A stretch of 16,936 nt of DNA from REEB481 sp964586595 (GTDB lineage Bacteria > Bacteroidota > Bacteroidia > NS11-12g > UBA955): assembly GCA_964586595.1 (NCBI GenBank), contig CAZPHB010000034.1, forward strand, positions 1 to 16,936, in the 5' to 3' direction. The notes under the pieces are model-generated. The model worked only from the letters and a program-made list of their open reading frames with translations, searched no databases and had not been told where the DNA came from. This document shows positions 1 through 9,527 of this stretch, in pieces (within the stretch, counting starts at the first letter, position 1; each line of letters opens with the position of its first letter). Both the position numbers and the translations under genes were made by a program.

Positions 1-18
1 TTCATCAAATTTTATTCT

Positions 19-44
19 TATAATTTTTCAGTTATAAAATTATA
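19..44. promoter_or_regulatory. AT-rich inverted repeat upstream of the primase-helicase start
   Basis: The arms TATAATTTT (19-27) and AAAATTATA (36-44) are exact reverse complements with an 8-base spacer, and the repeat ends 5 bases before the ATG at 50. It could be an operator or a weak RNA hairpin. The local sequence is almost all A and T, so chance is a real alternative. I see no convincing Bacteroidota -7 box in the 49 bases available. Confidence 0.3.
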
Positions 45-49
45 TTAAT

Positions 50-2413
50 ATGAAGAAAAATTATTTAATTTCAATTTCGCCGCTGTCCTACACAGCTAAA
101 CCACAGGATTCCGAGCTTGGAGTCATCCTAAAAAACCTTGTACCAAGGGAGGTTACACTATCTGAGTTAGCTGAAATGGTAACCCCACCATTTAGCTATT
201 CAACGGCACCAACCATCTTCTCGGGTGGTACCAAAAATGAGCATTGGAATAGACAACAATCTTTTTTTATGGATTTCGATGAGACCCTTTCCGTTGATGA
301 AGTTATTGAACGATTGGCAAGCTTCGGAATCACGCCCAACCTGATTTATTACACTTTTAGGCATACCGATGAATCACCTCGATTTAGGGTAATCATGCTT
401 GTAGATGAGGTAATTGAAGATATGGAAATTGCCAAATACATAAATAAAGGCATGAAGCTATTATTTCCCGAAAGTGACCAAAGTACTTATAAGTTAAGCA
501 CGGTATTCTTCGGCGGGAAGGAGTCCGTCATTCTAAGTGAAGAACCCACTCCCTTAAAGACTCTTTTGGAAATGGCGGGGGTTGTTATCATCGAGAACGA
601 TGGTGGAAAAACTCGAAATGTCTTGGGGGGAGTAAAATTATGTAATTACAATATAAATACTCCCCGCGAGACAGAAAATATCCCTTACCTCAATTACCTG
701 AGAAACCTAAGCAACAACGCGCCCGATTGGCAGTCCATGATGCAGGTTAGGGTGTTTAGGGAGTTTATTGAAGGCAGGTGGTTGTATCATAATGAATTAT
801 TCGGATTGGCAACCTCGCTTTATTGGCTAAGAGGTGGAAGGGCGCTGTTTAAATCAACAATGGAGAAGCACAATAAGGCGGGTCTTACCCACTATGATAA
901 GTATAAATTCCGAATTATCGATTACGTGGCTGAACAGGGCTATTATCCGATGAAACTCGAAAACTATTCTCCTTATGAGGAGGATTGGAAATGGAAAACC
1001 CTTGTCAATGCCGCAAAGAGAAAAACAAAACGTATTGAACGAATTAGGGAGAAGGAGACCATATCCTTGGTGGATGCACAACTGAAATTCGAAAATGCAT
1101 TTCAAGAAGCACTAAACGCCAATGATAATCTCATTTACATCTTTAAGGTGCCCACAGGCTTCGGAAAAACCAGTGCGCTTCTTAATCTGAAAGGGGTTAT
1201 TCAGGCTTACCCAACACATAAATTGAAATCAGAGGTCGCAGAAAAAATGGCTATTCCCATCTCAAACGTCCCGAATTTGCCCACATTCAGAAATCCCAAT
1301 ATTAATGCGGACATAGCAAACTATTATGCTCAGGGTCTACATGAGAAGGCATATTTCTATCTTCAGGATATTGCAAATCGAAAGAGCACACTAACAGCCT
1401 ATGAGGACTCTGATGCAGCAAAGCTGTACCTATCCGAAACAGACAAAGAGTGGGATAAGGCAACCACGCTGCTAACAACCCACCAACGGGCAATATTCAG
1501 GGATGATGCGCCTGTAATCATCTATGATGAAGACCCGATACATAGTATCTTGAAAACCGAAGATGTAAATCTGAATGACCTGATTGCCCTAAATTTCAAG
1601 CTGCCCGACGGTAGTAACATTGATTCGGTGATTGATTTCATCATAAATGCAAGAAAAGGTGATGTGAACCCAACTCCGCAAACAGATATAGACAGGAACG
1701 TTCTCGTTCGTGCCGCTTACAAAATCGAATCCAATACCAACACCATTGAGTTTCTAAGTTCGAATGGGTTCTATAAGAAGAATGACAATCAACTCAGTTA
1801 TGTCATTCACAATGCACTCGCTGACAATCAGAAGCATATGATTCTATCAGCGACGCCTTTAACGACCCTGTATGAACAGCTATACCCAGGGCGGGTAAAA
1901 GTAATTGACCTTTCCAACATTCAACTGAAAGGCAGGGTACTACAGAGCGCATATAAGACTTACAGCAGGACATCGCTAACAGATGAATTGATTACTGAGT
2001 TGAATGATTATCTTGGCAATACGCCCGTCATCACATTCCAAAAGTTGAAGAATAAGTTCAACAATCCAGTGCAGGATATGCATTACCACAACACCTTAGG
2101 GTATGATTCTTTAAATGGGGTCGACTGTGCAATTGTTGGCACTCCGCATTACAATGATTCTGTATACAGATTGCTTGCCTTTGTAGCGGGAATTAACCCA
2201 AACGACGAAGGGCAAATGAAAATGCAACAAGTTGAATACGAAGGGCATAGATTCTCCTTCATGACATTCAAGAACCCTCAGATGCAAAAAATACAGTTGA
2301 GCATGATTGAATCTGAGATTATTCAGGCTGTGGGACGGGCTCGTGCGCTCAGGAATGACGTAACCGTGCAGTTGTTCTCGAATTTCCCTTTATGGTTCGC
2401 TGATTTTGTGTAA
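50..2413 (+). CDS. Primase-like / SF2 helicase fusion protein of a mobile element
   Basis: A 787-residue protein probably used to start replication of a plasmid or integrated element. The N-terminal part (about 1-200) resembles the archaeo-eukaryotic primase/RepA-like fold: it has the metal-binding hhDhD signature at 72-77 (FFMDFD, D75 and D77), then PRFRV at 110-114 and FFGG at 153-156. The C-terminal part is a superfamily 2 helicase: Walker A PTGFGKT (368-374), a DEAD-box-like YDEDP (492-496), LSATP (599-603) and motif VI QAVGRAR (759-765). The order primase then helicase is that of replicative primase-helicases of plasmids, phages and satellites. The protein ends only 22 residues after motif VI, so slight C-terminal shortening is possible. 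Its first 415 residues are homologous to the truncated gene at 15578-16888. The ATG at 50 was chosen because that homologue starts at the matching position. The family call is from motifs only; priming activity is inferred. Confidence 0.75.
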   Translation: MKKNYLISISPLSYTAKPQDSELGVILKNLVPREVTLSELAEMVTPPFSYSTAPTIFSGGTKNEHWNRQQSFFMDFDETLSVDEVIERLASFGITPNLIYYTFRHTDESPRFRVIMLVDEVIEDMEIAKYINKGMKLLFPESDQSTYKLSTVFFGGKESVILSEEPTPLKTLLEMAGVVIIENDGGKTRNVLGGVKLCNYNINTPRETENIPYLNYLRNLSNNAPDWQSMMQVRVFREFIEGRWLYHNELFGLATSLYWLRGGRALFKSTMEKHNKAGLTHYDKYKFRIIDYVAEQGYYPMKLENYSPYEEDWKWKTLVNAAKRKTKRIERIREKETISLVDAQLKFENAFQEALNANDNLIYIFKVPTGFGKTSALLNLKGVIQAYPTHKLKSEVAEKMAIPISNVPNLPTFRNPNINADIANYYAQGLHEKAYFYLQDIANRKSTLTAYEDSDAAKLYLSETDKEWDKATTLLTTHQRAIFRDDAPVIIYDEDPIHSILKTEDVNLNDLIALNFKLPDGSNIDSVIDFIINARKGDVNPTPQTDIDRNVLVRAAYKIESNTNTIEFLSSNGFYKKNDNQLSYVIHNALADNQKHMILSATPLTTLYEQLYPGRVKVIDLSNIQLKGRVLQSAYKTYSRTSLTDELITELNDYLGNTPVITFQKLKNKFNNPVQDMHYHNTLGYDSLNGVDCAIVGTPHYNDSVYRLLAFVAGINPNDEGQMKMQQVEYEGHRFSFMTFKNPQMQKIQLSMIESEIIQAVGRARALRNDVTVQLFSNFPLWFADFV

Positions 2414-2536
2414 ATCCTTCATGGTGGAATAATAACCTCTATCGATGCACATACGCATCTACTTGACTGTCAGGGTCTTGGATTTAAAGTGCCTATTGTC
2501 GTACGAATAGTCTCTATGTGAGCCTGTGAAAATTAC

Positions 2537-2544
2537 TACTTTTG
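2537..2544 (+). promoter_or_regulatory. Candidate Bacteroidota -7 promoter box for the restriction operon
   Basis: TACTTTTG matches the TAnnTTTG -7 consensus of the Bacteroidota primary sigma factor and lies 31 bases before the ATG at 2576, which would give a leader of about 25 nucleotides. No clear TTTG -33 element is seen 19-21 bases upstream, so the call rests on the -7 box and position alone. It would drive the PLD-helicase and methylase, possibly also the Mrr gene. Confidence 0.45.
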
Positions 2545-2575
2545 ACGACATTAGTCATTTATCCGATTTCTCCTT

Positions 2576-5500
2576 ATGTCAACCAAATTCTTCACTAATA
2601 CTGACGAAAACACCCTCATCAATAAGTTTGAGGGTGTTTTTCAGCATAATAGTCAAATTCAACAGTTTGATGCACTTGTGGCCTATTTCAGGGCTTCAGG
2701 GTATTTCAGTGTTCGTCCTTTCCTTGATAAAATCCCAAAAATCCGAATCCTCGTAGGTATCGATGTTAACCGTTTGGTGAGGGATGCAGCTTCACATGGA
2801 CGCGATTTCTTTTCCAACCATGAAAGAACAAAAGAGGAGTTTATTCGTGCCTTTCAGGAAGATATTGCTTCCGCACGATACGACAGGGATACAGAAAACG
2901 GTATCCTTCAGTTCATAGACGACATTATCGAAAAGAAAATTGAAGTTAGAGCACACAAAGACAGGAATATCCACGCCAAGGTTTACATCTTCAGACCTGA
3001 CAACTTCAACGAGCATACCCCCGCCAAGGTAATAACAGGCTCTTCCAATCTTACGGATGCGGGACTTGGTGTAGGAAATCCGAGGAATTACGAGTTCAAC
3101 GTAGAACTGAATGACTATGATGACGTAAAATTTGCTACTGATGAGTTTGAGAAGCTATGGTCTGATTCTGTTGAGATATTGCCTGTAGATATTCAGAACC
3201 TAAAAAAGCAAAATCATTTAAATGACGAGGTTACTCCGTTTGAAATCTACATTAAGTTGTTGATTGAGTATTTCGGCGACAATATTGAATACAACCCCGA
3301 TGCAGTTGGAGACCTGCCATCAAACTTCAGGAAGCTTTCCTATCAGATGGATGCCGTAAATGAAGGCTTCAACATGCTATTGAAACACAATGGATTTGTG
3401 CTTGCTGATGTGGTTGGCTTGGGAAAAACTGTAATTGCGACCATGGTGGCAAGGCGGTTTTTGTTGGAAAATGGCAGGGAAAACACAAAAATATTGGTCG
3501 TCTACCCTCCAGCTGTAGAGAAAAACTGGAAGAACACATTTAAGAATTTCAAAATCGACAACTACGCCAAGTTTATCACCAACGGAAGTCTCGATAAAAT
3601 CCTCAATAAACATCAGGATTTTTGGAATAGAGAGGAATATGACCTCATCATTGTCGATGAAGCCCACAAATTCAGGAACCACACCACAGGGGCATTTGAA
3701 AACCTGCAACTCATCTGTAAGAGCGGAAGAGCGAATAAAGGGCTTATTCCTGGCAACCAAAAAAAGGTCATCTTGGTCAGTGCAACACCCTTGAACAATA
3801 AACCCGATGACATCTTCTATCAGATTCAGATGTTTCAGGATGCAAGGCAATCCACGTTGCCCATCACCAACTTAACAGCGTTTTTTACCCCATTGATGGA
3901 GCAGTACAAAAATCTGAAGCGTTATGACGCCTTGGATGTAGATAAGCTCAGAGAGATTTATGGCAAGATTCGTAAGAATGTCATTGAACCCATTACCATT
4001 AGACGGACAAGAACCGATTTGGAAAAACGGGAGCAGTACAGAGCGGATCTGGAACGTCAGGGCATCAAGTTTCCAAAGGTGCTACCGCCTCAGAAGGTTG
4101 AATACGTAATGGACGAAAAGTTGAATCAACTATTCCATAAAACTGTATTCTACCTCACGGACGAGGATAAAATGAAGTATGCCAGGTATCAAGCAATCGC
4201 CAGTCTCAAAAAGGAAATTCAGGACCGTTACTATGAGAATGCGGAAACGATTTCTAAAAGCTTGGCAATGATTATGAAGAATCAACTCGTCAAACGATTG
4301 GAAAGCAGCTTCTCAGCATTCAAGACTTCATTGGGCCGATTTATGAATGCTACGGATAAAATGATTGAGATGTTCCAAAATGATAAGGTCTTCATTGCAC
4401 CCGATACGGATATCAACAAGCTTTTTGAAAAAGGATGGAGTGAGGATGAGATTGAACGTGAAATCGAAAGACTCGGTGAATCTAATCCCAAAAACAAGAC
4501 CTTTAAGGCTGCTGATTTTCAGACTGAGTTCATTGAAACACTAAGGAAAGACTCCAAGCTGCTTCATGAGTTAGTAAAAGCATGGGAGGCAATCAATTAC
4601 GACCCCAAGCTTGATGTTTTTTTAGATGAACTAAAAAGAAATTTTCTTTCCAAAAAAACCAATATGGAAGGCAAGTTGGTGATTTTCTCTGAGTCCAAGG
4701 AAACAGTACAATATCTGAAGAGAGTCCTTGAAACCAAAGGGCGCAAAGACCTGTTGGTTGTTTCAGCAGAGAACAGAAAGGAACTTCACGACACCATAGT
4801 TTCAAACTTCGATGCAAACTGCGACGAGGGAAAGAAAAGGGACGACTACAACATAATTATAACCACTGAGGTGCTTGCCGAAGGTGTCAACCTGCACCGT
4901 TCCAATGTAATTGTCCATTATGACACGCCTTGGAATTCAACCCGTCTCATGCAGCGAATCGGTCGTGTAAATCGTATTGGAACCAAGGCGGACGCCATTT
5001 ACAACTACGTATTCTACCCATCTGCTCAGGGTGATTCCCAAATACAGCTCAATAAGACTGCCTACATGAAAATTCAGGCTTTCCATACAGCATTCGGGGA
5101 AGACAATCAGGTTTACTCGGAAGACGAAATTCTTGATGAGGTTAAGCTTTTCAACGATACAGCGATTGCTGAAGATGAAAACAAAAAGCTCATATACCTT
5201 CATATCCTCCGAGATTTCAGGCGGGATAACCGAGCTTGGTTTGACACCATTAAGAAACTGCCACTAAAATCAAGGACGGGTCGCGACTCCATTGCGCTGA
5301 ATAAGCCACAACTTCAATACGGGACAGCAGTATTCCTTAAAACAGAGCAGAAATTCGAGTTCTATTGGGTGGACAAGGATAATCAACCAATTGAAATCCC
5401 ACCTGTTGAAGCTTTTGGTATTTTTGAAGCTGACAAGGAAGAAGTACCTGCAAAACTGATTGAAACCCATCAGCAACAGGTAACGACCGCCAAAAAGCAC

Positions 5501-5851
5501 TTTGAAACAGCGGAGCAGAATATTGCCGCAACTGTAGCAAGCCCCGAAGCCTTAGGCGTGGTCGCCATGAGGGCAAAAAAGTATATTTCGGAATTGATGA
5601 AGCACCCTTTGCCCTCAGAAAATCAGAAAAACACCATGAAGAAAATGGTTTACCTCATTGACCAAGGCAAATACACTAACCTGCCAAGCGATGTAGATAG
5701 GATGCAGAAAAAGAAACCCGCTATTACGGAAGCTTTGGCTAATTTAGACAGCCTTGCTTTGAGGTACAGAGTAGAAGAAGCTACACAGGATAACGAAAGA
5801 AGAGTGCATGCAACTGCGTCGGAAATCATCATATCAGAATCTTTTATTTAA
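2576..5851 (+). CDS. PLD-nuclease / SNF2-type helicase fusion (restriction subunit)
   Basis: A 1091-residue protein, probably the motor and nuclease of a restriction system acting on cytoplasmic DNA. Residues 1-200 form a phospholipase D-like nuclease domain with a single HxK motif (H133, K135) followed by GSSN at 155-158; PLD nucleases of this type usually dimerise to form the active site. Residues about 250-830 are an SF2/SNF2-like helicase: Walker A ADVVGLGKT (277-285), DEAH (361-364), SATP (402-405), a motif V region near 763-790, and motif VI QRIGRVNRIG (793-802). The remaining 290 residues have no recognised domain. The gene ends directly against the methylase start (TAA then ATG with no gap), so the two are almost certainly cotranscribed and translationally coupled. 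A terminator-shaped hairpin lies inside codons 11-22. The nearest known schemes are type ISP enzymes and DISARM, which also join methylase, helicase and in DISARM a separate PLD protein; this fusion is neither as I know them. Confidence 0.85.
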   Translation: MSTKFFTNTDENTLINKFEGVFQHNSQIQQFDALVAYFRASGYFSVRPFLDKIPKIRILVGIDVNRLVRDAASHGRDFFSNHERTKEEFIRAFQEDIASARYDRDTENGILQFIDDIIEKKIEVRAHKDRNIHAKVYIFRPDNFNEHTPAKVITGSSNLTDAGLGVGNPRNYEFNVELNDYDDVKFATDEFEKLWSDSVEILPVDIQNLKKQNHLNDEVTPFEIYIKLLIEYFGDNIEYNPDAVGDLPSNFRKLSYQMDAVNEGFNMLLKHNGFVLADVVGLGKTVIATMVARRFLLENGRENTKILVVYPPAVEKNWKNTFKNFKIDNYAKFITNGSLDKILNKHQDFWNREEYDLIIVDEAHKFRNHTTGAFENLQLICKSGRANKGLIPGNQKKVILVSATPLNNKPDDIFYQIQMFQDARQSTLPITNLTAFFTPLMEQYKNLKRYDALDVDKLREIYGKIRKNVIEPITIRRTRTDLEKREQYRADLERQGIKFPKVLPPQKVEYVMDEKLNQLFHKTVFYLTDEDKMKYARYQAIASLKKEIQDRYYENAETISKSLAMIMKNQLVKRLESSFSAFKTSLGRFMNATDKMIEMFQNDKVFIAPDTDINKLFEKGWSEDEIEREIERLGESNPKNKTFKAADFQTEFIETLRKDSKLLHELVKAWEAINYDPKLDVFLDELKRNFLSKKTNMEGKLVIFSESKETVQYLKRVLETKGRKDLLVVSAENRKELHDTIVSNFDANCDEGKKRDDYNIIITTEVLAEGVNLHRSNVIVHYDTPWNSTRLMQRIGRVNRIGTKADAIYNYVFYPSAQGDSQIQLNKTAYMKIQAFHTAFGEDNQVYSEDEILDEVKLFNDTAIAEDENKKLIYLHILRDFRRDNRAWFDTIKKLPLKSRTGRDSIALNKPQLQYGTAVFLKTEQKFEFYWVDKDNQPIEIPPVEAFGIFEADKEEVPAKLIETHQQQVTTAKKHFETAEQNIAATVASPEALGVVAMRAKKYISELMKHPLPSENQKNTMKKMVYLIDQGKYTNLPSDVDRMQKKKPAITEALANLDSLALRYRVEEATQDNERRVHATASEIIISESFI
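2607..2641 (+). terminator. Terminator-shaped hairpin inside the PLD-helicase coding start
   Basis: AAAACACCCTCA (2607-2618) and TGAGGGTGTTTT (2629-2640) are exact reverse complements, giving a 12-bp stem with a 10-base loop and ending in a run of five T (2637-2641). The shape is that of an intrinsic terminator, but it lies within codons 11-22 of the gene, in a stretch that reads as a normal part of the PLD domain N-terminus. It could act as a conditional attenuator that is passed only while ribosomes follow closely. Function is inferred; the structure is seen. Confidence 0.55.
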
Positions 5852-8800
5852 ATGACACAGGAGGAAATTCAGCAATTGTTCCGTGAGCGTTACAATCAGG
5901 CTCAATGGAGACGTTTTTTAGGCGAGACCTTCGCTCAGGCTCAGTTATTGGCGAACCCTGAGGAATTAACGGGCTTTCAGAATGATTCGGTAAAACGGGT
6001 GCTGAAATTAGGGAGCATAACACTTTCTGAGGATGGCATTGAACGGAATATTTCCATTTTTGAGGTTGCACTTGGCAAAGGTGTTGTCTTGGAACGAAAT
6101 CGAGTTGGGTTAAGAAATCTGCTCAGGAAATACTGGAAGCATATTGATGGCGCATTCATTGTGTATCACAACCCTGACAACAACAAATGGCGATTCACCT
6201 ATGTATCAGAGCTTACGGGATATGATGCGGAGGGCAATTACCAAAAGGTTCAAACAGAACCGAAACGATATACCTATGTCTGCGGAGAGGGTGAAAGCAC
6301 AAGAACGGCAGCCGAACGTTTTGTGCTTTTGGCAAGAAAAGGCAACAGAGCCACGCTTGAAGATGTCAAGGAGGCTTTTTCGGTGGAGAAGCTGTCAGAT
6401 TCCTTTTTTGACGGTTACAAAAATATCTACAAGGGTCTGTGCGACTATATGATTGCAGATGCCCAAGTCAAGCGGAATGTTTTCGGTGGTGACGAAAAAG
6501 CCATCAGGGATTTCAATAAGAAGTTTCTTGGAAGGATAGTCTTCCTTTACTTTCTCCAGAAAAAAGGTTGGATGGGCGTTCCACCCAAGGAAAAATATGG
6601 GTTGGGGGATGTTCACTTCCTTCAGAATCAGTTTGAAAACTTCAGGAACAAAGACCGATTCTATAAGGATTTCCTTACGGTGTTATTCTTCGAAACCCTT
6701 AATACCCATCGCAAAGACGACATCTTCAATTACGATAACAGGCTTTTTGTTTCCGCCAATAGCCAGGTAAAGATTCCCTTCCTGAGCGGTGGATTATTTG
6801 ATGAGGAGGACGTAAGGCAACGGGATATTACCATACCCGCTGACATGATGCGCAACATCATTGAATTCTTCAATCAGTACAACTTCACCATTTACGAGGA
6901 CGACCCCAATGACCATACGGTCGCTGTCGACCCTGAGATGCTCGGTCACATCTTTGAGAACCTGCTTGAAGACAACAAGGACAAGGGTACCTTCTACACA
7001 CCAAAGGAAATCGTCCACTACATGTGTCAGGAGAGCCTGATTGAGTATCTGTGCACTTGGTACAACTCGCAAGGTTACGAGGTGATTGACCGAAAGGACA
7101 AAGAACCGAAACAACAATCCAAGAGCAAGGGCAAAAGCTTAGAGCGCACTTTTGTTGAAAGGCTGATGCATAAGAAGCTTGAAGACGAGGATGCTGCAAC
7201 AATTAAAATGCATGCTCCCGAACTGCACCAAGCCTTGGATACGGTGAAGATTTGCGACCCTGCCATCGGCTCGGGTGCCTTCCCCATGGGATTGTTGCAG
7301 GAAATCTATGCTACCAAGCAACATATATGGTTTCACGAACATGGAAGCCTTGAACATTTCCCCGCATCAGATATTAAACAGAACATCATTCAACACAGCA
7401 TATATGGGGTTGACATTGAAAAAGGTGCCGTGGATATTGCCCGCTTGCGCTTTTGGCTCAGTTTGGTTGTTGATGAGGAAGAGCCCAAAGCCCTGCCCAA
7501 CCTTGATTATAAGATTGTGGTTGGCAATAGCCTGTTGAGCAAATTAAACGATGAAGTCATTGATATTGATTGGAATGCATCTGAGGCTGAACATGGACTT
7601 TTTGGAGCCTCATTTGCAGAAAAACAAGGCAAGTTGCTCAAGCAAATTAGTCAGGAACAACGGTCTTTTTTCGACCCCAACAGCAATAAGAAAAAGCATG
7701 CCAAGAACATTCGCAGCTTGAAAATTGACCTGCTTGTCAATCAGTTGGAGCTGATGATTGAAAACAAAGGGGTACACACCAAGCCAAGCGGTAACAGCAA
7801 GAAGCTCAGTGAGCAGCAGGAAATGTACTACAAGACCCTTGCATGGAAGGATAGTGTTAAGGAATTGAAAAAGTTGAAAGACCAACCCGATACCCCCCTG
7901 AAGTTCTTTGATTGGAAGCTTGATTTCCCTGAAGTGCTCAATGACATGGTCAACCCCAATCTTGGGTTTGATATTGTGATTGGGAATCCGCCTTATGTGC
8001 AACTGCAAAAAATGGGCAAGGAAACTGACGGACTGCAACAGGTGGGCTTTGAAACTTTTACCCGTACAGGAGATATTTATTGCTTGTTCTATGAAAAGGG
8101 GTTTGACCTCTTGAAAAAGGGAGGAACCTTGACATACATAACTTCAAATAAATGGATGCGAGGCGGGTACGGGAGATTATTACGAAATTTTTTCACTAAA
8201 GTAAACACCAAAAAAATCCTGAATCTTGGACCTGGTATTTTTCGCAGTGCAACAGTGGATACGAACATTTATTTGGGTAAAAACGAGTCTTTTGACAATT
8301 TAGTTAAAGGGATTTCCATTGAAAAAAGACTGGATATATCGATTCTGAAAGAAGATGAATTTATACCAATGCTTGAAGTTAATGACGATGCTTGGGTTAT
8401 ACTTGATGAAGATGATTTGAAAATTAGACGTGCATTTGAAAAATATGGAAAACCACTTAGAGACTGGGATATTGAAATCTACAGGGGTGTTTTAACTGGA
8501 TTCAATGAAGCATTTATCATTGACCAAGATAAGCGGAACGAACTTGTAGCGGAAGACCCTAAGGCAACTGAAATAATCAGACCAATTCTAAAGGGCAGAG
8601 AAATTGAAAGGTATTATGCAGAATGGAGTAAGGATTTTATAATCAATACTCACAATGGTTACAAAGATGAATTTGGCCAAATAATTGCACATATTAATGT
8701 CAGGAAAGACCTGCCTTCCATTTGGAATTATTTGCAGAAAATGGAGCTGGAATTAATTGAAAAAAGAAAAATAGATTCAAAAATCAAACTCATCTCTGAA

Positions 8801-9463
8801 AGAGCTGATATGGGTTGGCACTGGTCCAATCTCAGAAATTGTGCGTATTTAAATGAATTCAAAAAGGAAAAAGTCATTTGGAAGCGTATTGGTTCAATAA
8901 TGCGCTTCGCATATTCTGATGAAGAAATGTACTGTTTGGATAGTACTTGCATTGCAACAGGAGAAAAAATCAAGTACCTGACGGCTATTCTGAATTCAAA
9001 AGCAGGACTCTTTCAGCTTTTCAAAACATCTCCGCAAACTGGAACAGGCGACCAAATCATAAGTGTCCAAGCATTAGAACCACTCTTGGTTCATTACCCT
9101 TCGGATGAAGTTGAAATCAAATTCAATTTGTTAGTTGATTATATTCTGTTTGTAAAGAAATCAAAAGTATCACTATTTAAGCACCTGACCAATGAGCAAG
9201 TTTCAGGCTGCTTTGAAGAACTTGTAGATATGATGGTTTACGAACTCTATTTTGAGGAAGAAATGAAAACAAAAGAATTAGATGTCATTCGGTTTGTAAC
9301 TGAAGAGGCTTTTCCTGACATTGCTCACATTAAAGATAAAAGAAACACTATTATGAAAGTTTTTTCCTTTTTACAAGAAGAAGATAATCCCATTCGAAGA
9401 CGCATATTAGAAGCCAATAAGAGAAGTGAAATTATCGCAAGAATTAATGAAACTGTTCATTAA
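5852..9463 (+). CDS. Eco57I/PglX-type adenine-specific DNA methylase with C-terminal specificity region
   Basis: A 1203-residue N6-adenine DNA methyltransferase of the large Eco57I/type ISP/PglX class, probably the modification and recognition subunit partnering the PLD-helicase. The catalytic core shows FYTPKE (381-386), the SAM-binding motif I DPAIGSGAF (469-477), and the catalytic NPPY (712-715). A helical FLYFLQKKGW segment near 230 is common to the class. The N-terminal 120 residues have a spacing reminiscent of a PD-(D/E)xK fold (D61, E71) but no matching lysine, so I do not call a nuclease there. The C-terminal part from about residue 750 should hold the target recognition domain. Its DNA is far more AT-rich than the core (30-33% GC in 60-base blocks from 8281 to 8460 and 20% at 9121-9180, against 55% at 7261-7320), suggesting specificity exchange. 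It starts immediately after the helicase stop codon. Recognition sequence cannot be read from the protein. Confidence 0.88.
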   Translation: MTQEEIQQLFRERYNQAQWRRFLGETFAQAQLLANPEELTGFQNDSVKRVLKLGSITLSEDGIERNISIFEVALGKGVVLERNRVGLRNLLRKYWKHIDGAFIVYHNPDNNKWRFTYVSELTGYDAEGNYQKVQTEPKRYTYVCGEGESTRTAAERFVLLARKGNRATLEDVKEAFSVEKLSDSFFDGYKNIYKGLCDYMIADAQVKRNVFGGDEKAIRDFNKKFLGRIVFLYFLQKKGWMGVPPKEKYGLGDVHFLQNQFENFRNKDRFYKDFLTVLFFETLNTHRKDDIFNYDNRLFVSANSQVKIPFLSGGLFDEEDVRQRDITIPADMMRNIIEFFNQYNFTIYEDDPNDHTVAVDPEMLGHIFENLLEDNKDKGTFYTPKEIVHYMCQESLIEYLCTWYNSQGYEVIDRKDKEPKQQSKSKGKSLERTFVERLMHKKLEDEDAATIKMHAPELHQALDTVKICDPAIGSGAFPMGLLQEIYATKQHIWFHEHGSLEHFPASDIKQNIIQHSIYGVDIEKGAVDIARLRFWLSLVVDEEEPKALPNLDYKIVVGNSLLSKLNDEVIDIDWNASEAEHGLFGASFAEKQGKLLKQISQEQRSFFDPNSNKKKHAKNIRSLKIDLLVNQLELMIENKGVHTKPSGNSKKLSEQQEMYYKTLAWKDSVKELKKLKDQPDTPLKFFDWKLDFPEVLNDMVNPNLGFDIVIGNPPYVQLQKMGKETDGLQQVGFETFTRTGDIYCLFYEKGFDLLKKGGTLTYITSNKWMRGGYGRLLRNFFTKVNTKKILNLGPGIFRSATVDTNIYLGKNESFDNLVKGISIEKRLDISILKEDEFIPMLEVNDDAWVILDEDDLKIRRAFEKYGKPLRDWDIEIYRGVLTGFNEAFIIDQDKRNELVAEDPKATEIIRPILKGREIERYYAEWSKDFIINTHNGYKDEFGQIIAHINVRKDLPSIWNYLQKMELELIEKRKIDSKIKLISERADMGWHWSNLRNCAYLNEFKKEKVIWKRIGSIMRFAYSDEEMYCLDSTCIATGEKIKYLTAILNSKAGLFQLFKTSPQTGTGDQIISVQALEPLLVHYPSDEVEIKFNLLVDYILFVKKSKVSLFKHLTNEQVSGCFEELVDMMVYELYFEEEMKTKELDVIRFVTEEAFPDIAHIKDKRNTIMKVFSFLQEEDNPIRRRILEANKRSEIIARINETVH

Positions 9464-9527
9464 AAAGGTATATGCGGTCGATGTATCAGCTATTCTTTAA
9501 ATCAAGAATTTAGTATTGGATTTCACC

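Noticed and set aside
2414..2575. Small inverted repeats such as GATGC/GCATC in the gap before the PLD-helicase
   Set aside because: Five-base arms are expected by chance. Apart from the -7 box at 2537-2544 I see nothing supportable in this gap.
3377..3850. 157-residue open frame on the minus strand
   Set aside because: It lies wholly within the helicase motifs of the plus-strand PLD-helicase and has no recognisable domain; it is an antisense shadow.
5852..6215. PD-(D/E)xK nuclease domain at the N-terminus of the methylase
   Set aside because: D61 and E71 have roughly the right spacing, but the lysine that should follow the glutamate is absent (EVALGK), so a nuclease call is not supported.
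7610..8038. 142-residue open frame on the minus strand
   Set aside because: It is antisense to the methylase core including the NPPY motif, with no family features.
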